DNA of 64,000 bases from Limanda limanda (taxonomy: Eukaryota > Chordata > Actinopteri > Pleuronectiformes > Pleuronectidae). How positions within the stretch are numbered: position 1 is the stretch's first letter; each line of letters opens with the position of its first letter. Both the position numbers and the translations under genes were made by a program. Shown piece after piece: positions 58,839-64,000 of this stretch. The notes below the pieces were generated by a model. The model was not told the DNA's origin. It ran no database searches and was given only the letters and a program-made list of their open reading frames with translations. The stretch covers positions 21,975,590 to 22,039,589 of the forward strand of contig NC_083638.1 of the NCBI RefSeq assembly GCF_963576545.1. The letters run 5' to 3'.

Positions 58839-61355
58839 TTATGCAAAAGACGTATAAAGGCTGCTACTGTAAGAACAACGCAGGCTGCCACGGTGTGACT
58901 GCAGCCTGAACTCAAATCACAAACCCAGCTTACAGCTGCACCTGAATATGATTAGATAACAATGGTTTTGTATTGATAAATATCGATTTTCAGCATTTAG
59001 ATTAATTCCACTTCCACAGAGACAGGAGCTGATATTAAAAAGCCCTCTTCCATATTTTTAAATAAAAACTTTAACAAACTTAACGTGATTCAACCTGAAC
59101 CCAGCATTTAGACACATCCCAGTTTATTTGTATGTTTACAATTTATAAAAACAATACAAATTCACCGATGATGGTGAATAGTAGAACGTGAATAAAAGAG
59201 TACTTCCTCAACCCACACATACGTGTGTATGCAATAATTAATTTGATTAAAATCAAGCAAAATTAAGACTCTCAACTTCATTTCTGAATAGTCAATTTCA
59301 AATTTCTATACAAAATATGACAAAATAGAAGAGAGTGAGACGGTGAAGACGTTTGGGTCGCTTTCACTGTCAGCTCCAAAATATTTGTTAAAATTTACTA
59401 TAACGCTTAATAACAATATCGTTATGGATATAAAATAATCCAATTGTTTTCACTGATGTGAGGGCACGTGTGGCACAAATGTTGTATTATATTTCTATTG
59501 GAATTGAGTAATTCAGAGACACTGTACGAGTTTTGCGAAGCAAGTTCAGCTCCTGTTAAAAACATACTTGTTGAAGCCTCGTTGTTTTCTACACGGATTG
59601 ATTAGATTTTTACATGATGAGTCGCGGCTGTTTGGAGCTGATTCCAATCCCGAACCAGCAGAACCAGTGGGAGAGTTGTGAAGAGTGGCTGTAACGTGGA
59701 GTGATGATGGGGGAAACAGGTTATCGTGACATCTATTACGAAACAAAGTGGGAACACGTTGTCAATACGTGTGGGTTCTGTTAAATAATAAATGTGACAG
59801 ACCTTGTATTATAAAGCTTTCGGTCAGCTCCGGCCTGTTTTCTCTCAATCTGACATTTATGCCTCAGAGTTATCCCGGTGTTGAGAGAAGAAGCCTTGAT
59901 GGTCAAAGTCTCGTCTCATTCTGATATGCTTCGTGATCAGGGATTTCAATACCGACGATTTGTCTCTGGTTTATTTTTCTTAATAATCTCTGCGTAAAGC
60001 ACTTTGCGTGTTTGACTCGTGTCCCCCCCTGCGAGTGAACAGACTGTATTCCCCCCCAAAACCTTAGAGTCTGTCAGTGCTCTTTGTTATGATAATTTTA
60101 TTGTTGATTCTCTGAGGAAATGGACAATCCCTCACTCTCAGTGCGCACACTTTCTGTGCAAACAGCTCCATATAGAGTCCTGCTCCACTGAATACAAGTA
60201 GCAGCTTCCACTGATCACATAGCGTGCCATGTTTATTGAAACAATACGCATGTGATAGCCTGCGCCTATATGTAGCCATACAGTGAATTCCGATGCAGAT
60301 TTCACAGAGAAACGCCACATCTCGAATCCAAACCCTGTCCACACAGGCTCCACGACTCAGAGTCAGAGATGAGACACTGGGTTCATAAAACGACCGGAGG
60401 ATTTCCTTGCTCTTCTTTTCAGACGTGTGCTGGATGGAGGTGCATGGAGCAGATAAAAAAAAAAAACCCCACTGTCTGTTATTATTTTCCCAACATTGCA
60501 CACAACTGATACCATGAGCAGCACCTCCTTGATGTCGTGGTATATACAGTGGAGATGGCTGATGAAATATATAGGCTTTATTTTGTTTTGTTTTTTTTCT
60601 TCCGAAGGCCTTTGGACTTAAAGGTTTGAAAGGTTATGAAGCACCCATGGGGACGCGGCGTTCCTCCAGATCCAATAGCCAACATCCCTTTGAAGAGCCA
60701 ACCCCCCCCAAAAAAATCACAATCCTGATATTGTAGACTTTACATGACCAGGACCCAGCTCCCCCACAGGCGCACCCTCCCTTCTCTCTCTCCCCCCCCG
60801 CTGCTAAAATATATGGTGTGCTGTAACTCGGCATTTCCTCTGCACTTTCCTCCAATAAGCCGAGGCAGCCACTCATACCTGCGTTTTTAAACAATATCGC
60901 ATGTTGCTGTGTAGTAGCATGTCTCCCTCATTCAAAAAAAAAAAACAACAAGGAGAAAACTGCATGGTCCCGTATAGAACAGCTTCTCTTTTTTTTTGAG
61001 AGGCAGACTGCAGGAATCTCGAGGATTTGCGACGTGTCTGCTCTCACGGGAAGAAGAGATTGTAAAAATGAATAGGTTGAAAATAGCGTGCGAGTGGAGT
61101 TAAAGGGGATACGAGATAATAAAAGAGTCTGGTGTAATTTGGGGTGGGGGGGTGTTTGGCAGGAGGCAGCTTCGAGTCGCCTCCAGCCTCATGACGCAAA
61201 CGTTGGTTTTTACGCAGAGGCCTGATTGACATGACTCAATCAGTGGCCACGTCCAGGGGAGGGTGGAATCCCAAAGAGGAGCAGCAGCCTGCAGACGGAG
61301 GCCCCGGATGCTGTTATAGGGCCTGTGCATCCCTAAAAAGGGGGTACAAAAAAAA

Positions 61356-61384
61356 GGGGTGGGGTGGGTGGTGGGGTGGGGGGG
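61356..61384 (+). other. Strong G-quadruplex motif
   Basis: Successive runs of 4, 4, 3, 4 and 7 guanines with one- to four-base loops, satisfying the G3+N1-7 rule several times over. Confidence 0.75.
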
Positions 61385-61772
61385 ATTGACAGGGTCTGAA
61401 GCTTTTGTGTGTGCAGCATTCATCTGCGCCTCTCTGTGGGAAGGATAACTGTCCACGTGCCAGTCTCAATAGGCAACACATCGATGAGTGGCATTGCAAA
61501 TTAAACACAACCTGTGGCTCTGACAGCCCGCGGTGGTGACAAAGAAAAGCAAGAGTGGCTTAACATGCAAAATGCTCTTGACCATCACACAAGTGACGGA
61601 AGCGACCCGGTGGATCCAGACAGAGGGCGACGCTCCGCTCGTCTCCACAGCGGCGACGTGGGGTTTCAGTCAACTTTCCCTCAAAGAAAATATTTATTTC
61701 AACGCATTGAAATGAAATCTAAAGTCTAACAAAATGTGTCTTATTTATATTTACGCATCAGCTGCTGCGAGG

Positions 61773-61793
61773 GCGCGCGCGCACACACACGTG
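61773..61793 (+). other. Z-DNA-prone alternating purine-pyrimidine tract
   Basis: A (GC)5 run passes directly into (AC)4 and GTG, 21 nt of perfect purine-pyrimidine alternation, with another CGCGCG a few bases on. Confidence 0.7.
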
Positions 61794-63237
61794 GACGCGC
61801 GCCCGCTGAAAAGCCCGCACACGCGATCCCAGCCAAACGCACAAAAGGGAAACGGAGAGGAAATGAGCAGGAGGGAATGTGTGTCAACATAAAAAGCTGC
61901 TATATCAAGAGAAGTCATATAAGTTTATAAAGAGAAAACAACCATTAGATTCCAGAGGATTTGAGGCGGATTGAAGCTGCGATATTAACCGGGAGGGTGT
62001 CAGTCATGTGTTCAGGCTTTTGTAAACAGATGGGAAAGGGGCAAGAGACATTCCTCAGGAAACAGGCTGAGTGAGTTATGCTATGAACATATGTCTACAT
62101 AGGTGGAGAGGATGCACAAAGGTGGACACTAAACAAATAGGCAAAAATAAATACAAACAACAGAGGGATTTTGAATATGAAACGTAAAAATTATACTGTT
62201 CCTTTAGTTATGATTTTAATGAAAATAAACATTTAAGCTGTGATGTGACACGCAGCCTGAAAAGTTGGATTATCCATCAGTGGCCATGGGCTCATACAGT
62301 CTCAGGGTTTGGAGCCCAACTTTCTTATGGAGGGCAACTCACAAGAGGGATGATCCACAGTCTAACGTGAGGGGAAAACAGCCGCTACATTTTAATTCTA
62401 AGGACATTCGCATCTATTATTTTCACGTTCGTCTTTCTGATGCGTGTGTATGATCCTCGGCCGGATGGAAGCTGTGAGGCAGTTTAACACCACGTCAGCG
62501 CGTGCACGAGGCTGCTGTCCGGCTCCCGGTGCGCGTGCTCGCTGGAGAGGGCAGCGCAGCCAGGTGCACGGGGAGCGCCCTCTTATGTTCAGCCGGACCA
62601 CTGGGATCAAGCAGCGCATCAGCTCCTCTGCAGGAGCCGAGCGCCTGCGGACCAGCTGCTCCCTGCGAACGCGCACGTTGGCCTGTCACTCCAAACACTG
62701 CCCCGCGCGCGTGCGTGTGCATGCGATGTAAATCAACGTGGTCGGGTTAGTGCGTGGTCAAACGGAGATTCAGACCCGTGCACGGTTCAGTGTCAGTCTG
62801 TTTATTACAGTGCTCAGTGTCCAAAAGTGCGTGGATATATTTTTTAAATAGCCACTGGAGTAAAAACACAACGCACATTAAACCTGAACTTGGTCTAATT
62901 AGCGCAGCAACCTGCAGAAATCAAAACGCAAATCTACATACAGAAGAAAAAAATATGCTAAACATTTACATGTTTAATTCAAAATTAACCTTTTATTTAC
63001 AGGCGTCATAATGTATCCTTGTCATAGGTTGAGCTTCTTTCACATTATATTATTTTTCCAAAATTGCAGGTTACTGCTGGGCACGATTTACATATTTTTA
63101 GTTAACCTTTAATGTTAATTATTTCTTTAACTGAATAAAAAGTGTCTGCAAATATTCCAAATGCTGCATCTTCCTGTGGCCTCGTCGCTTCTCTTTTTAT
63201 CCTCGTGTCATATCATCACAGGGGTGTGTGTTCTGTG

Positions 63238-63238
<1 letters not shown>

Positions 63239-63273
<35 letters not shown>
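63239..63273 (+). repeat. GT microsatellite
   Basis: About 17 uninterrupted units in the upstream flank. Confidence 0.95.
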
Positions 63274-63275
<2 letters not shown>

Positions 63276-64000
63276 CCTTTATGCATCAAATTCCAGTGTA
63301 CAGGCTGTATAGCTGCTGTTTTCTTGACTGTATTATAACATGTATCTAATCATATATTCACCAGTCAACCGGTTTTAACAGTTACTGTAATAAACATATA
63401 AACAGGAATCTGTGCTTAGAGCACTTCAAGTTCATATTGGTGGATATTTTATTCAAATGCTTTAAAATGCTTTTTTGTTAAACGCATGTGTGTTGATGGA
63501 GTTTTTGTTGTTCTGTTGATGTTTTGTATTTCTTTTATTGCAGGAATATTTGGGGCAGTTTCTCCATTTGATCGTGTAACTGTACACAGGGTGTTTTTCT
63601 TATTTTTTCAGAAATATTGAAATGTTTGCTTTGTGATCTACATGCATATTCTTATAATAAAAAAAATATTATTAAAACGCTCCTGGACAAAATTCTGTGC
63701 ATCGTGTTGGTTTTTCCGTCTTTTGAAATATATGTTGTGATGATGTTTATGGATCATATGCAAACCTGATTTGATATTTAGTGAATGCAGCTGGAGGAGC
63801 AGCAGTGAACAGGACCGGGGAGTTTTTGAACCAAGTGACGAGCGGCCGTCTGGTCAGTCTGCCTCATTTCCATGAGAAACCAGGAGGGATATCAATCCAC
63901 CCGTCCTGCCACATCTACCTTATTAATGCTCTTATGCATAATTCAAAAACATGTTTTGACGTTTGCATTGAAAGAAGAAAGAAACACACCCAGTCGTGTT

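Larger units (their letters stand above)
58442..64000. other. Upstream flank of the putative zfhx3 promoter
   Basis: No gene is supported. AT-rich DNA at 58.9-59.5 and 62.8-63.7 kb surrounds CpG-rich patches near 61.75-61.83 and 62.44-62.73 kb. The latter could be a second, weaker island or an alternative promoter. Confidence 0.45.

Noticed and set aside
60064..60501. Minus-strand frame of 145 codons in the upstream flank
   Set aside because: No similarity to known proteins that I recognise; in AT-mixed non-coding DNA.

Overview
The window is vertebrate genomic DNA, most likely from a teleost fish. The reasons are spliced coding exons of a very large zinc-finger/homeobox gene with protein identity typical of fish versus human orthologues, one very short intron (154 bp), many CA/GT microsatellites, and little recognisable interspersed repeat. 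It is not bacterial or viral. I see no operons, CRISPR arrays or convincing RNA genes. The species cannot be fixed from sequence alone.

The only protein-coding gene I can support is the 5' coding part of zfhx3 (ATBF1), on the minus strand. Three coding exons are visible: 9411-11909 (start codon at 11873, 36 nt of leader, residues 1-821), 8677-9256 (residues 822-1014 plus one base) and 6030-6526 (residues 1015-1180). The splice phases agree and the joined reading frame is continuous. These exons carry the acidic N-terminal region, the strongly conserved ZFHX block and about eight C2H2-type fingers. The remaining two thirds or more of the protein, including all homeodomains, would lie beyond the left edge. 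The acceptor at 11910 shows that at least one non-coding exon lies further upstream (higher coordinates).

Layout: 1-6029 is part of the intron after the third visible coding exon. 6030-11909 holds the exons and two introns (2150 bp and 154 bp). 11910 to about 57,740 is a long first intron or introns, with no supportable coding exon, many microsatellites and several AT-rich, TAAT-motif-rich, non-repetitive stretches that look like conserved developmental enhancers. About 56,560-58,425 is CpG-rich. It contains a minus-strand TATAAAAG (58434-58441) facing into a very GC-rich patch, and a minus-strand GTAAGT donor at 57743, which together suggest the zfhx3 promoter and non-coding exon 1. From about 58,450 to 64,000 is upstream flank with G-rich, Z-DNA-prone and CpG-rich patches.

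Most interesting points: apparent decay of the first N-terminal zinc finger known in ZFHX3/ZFHX4; three upstream ATGs, including a start-stop element and one overlapping reading frame, in the 36 nt before the start codon; the candidate TATA/CpG promoter with exon 1; a perfect 24-bp palindrome at 52251-52274; an inverted GATA pair at 39202-39218; and an unusual excess of long poly(G)/poly(C) runs in the right-hand part of the window. I found no evidence for an entirely new biological system.
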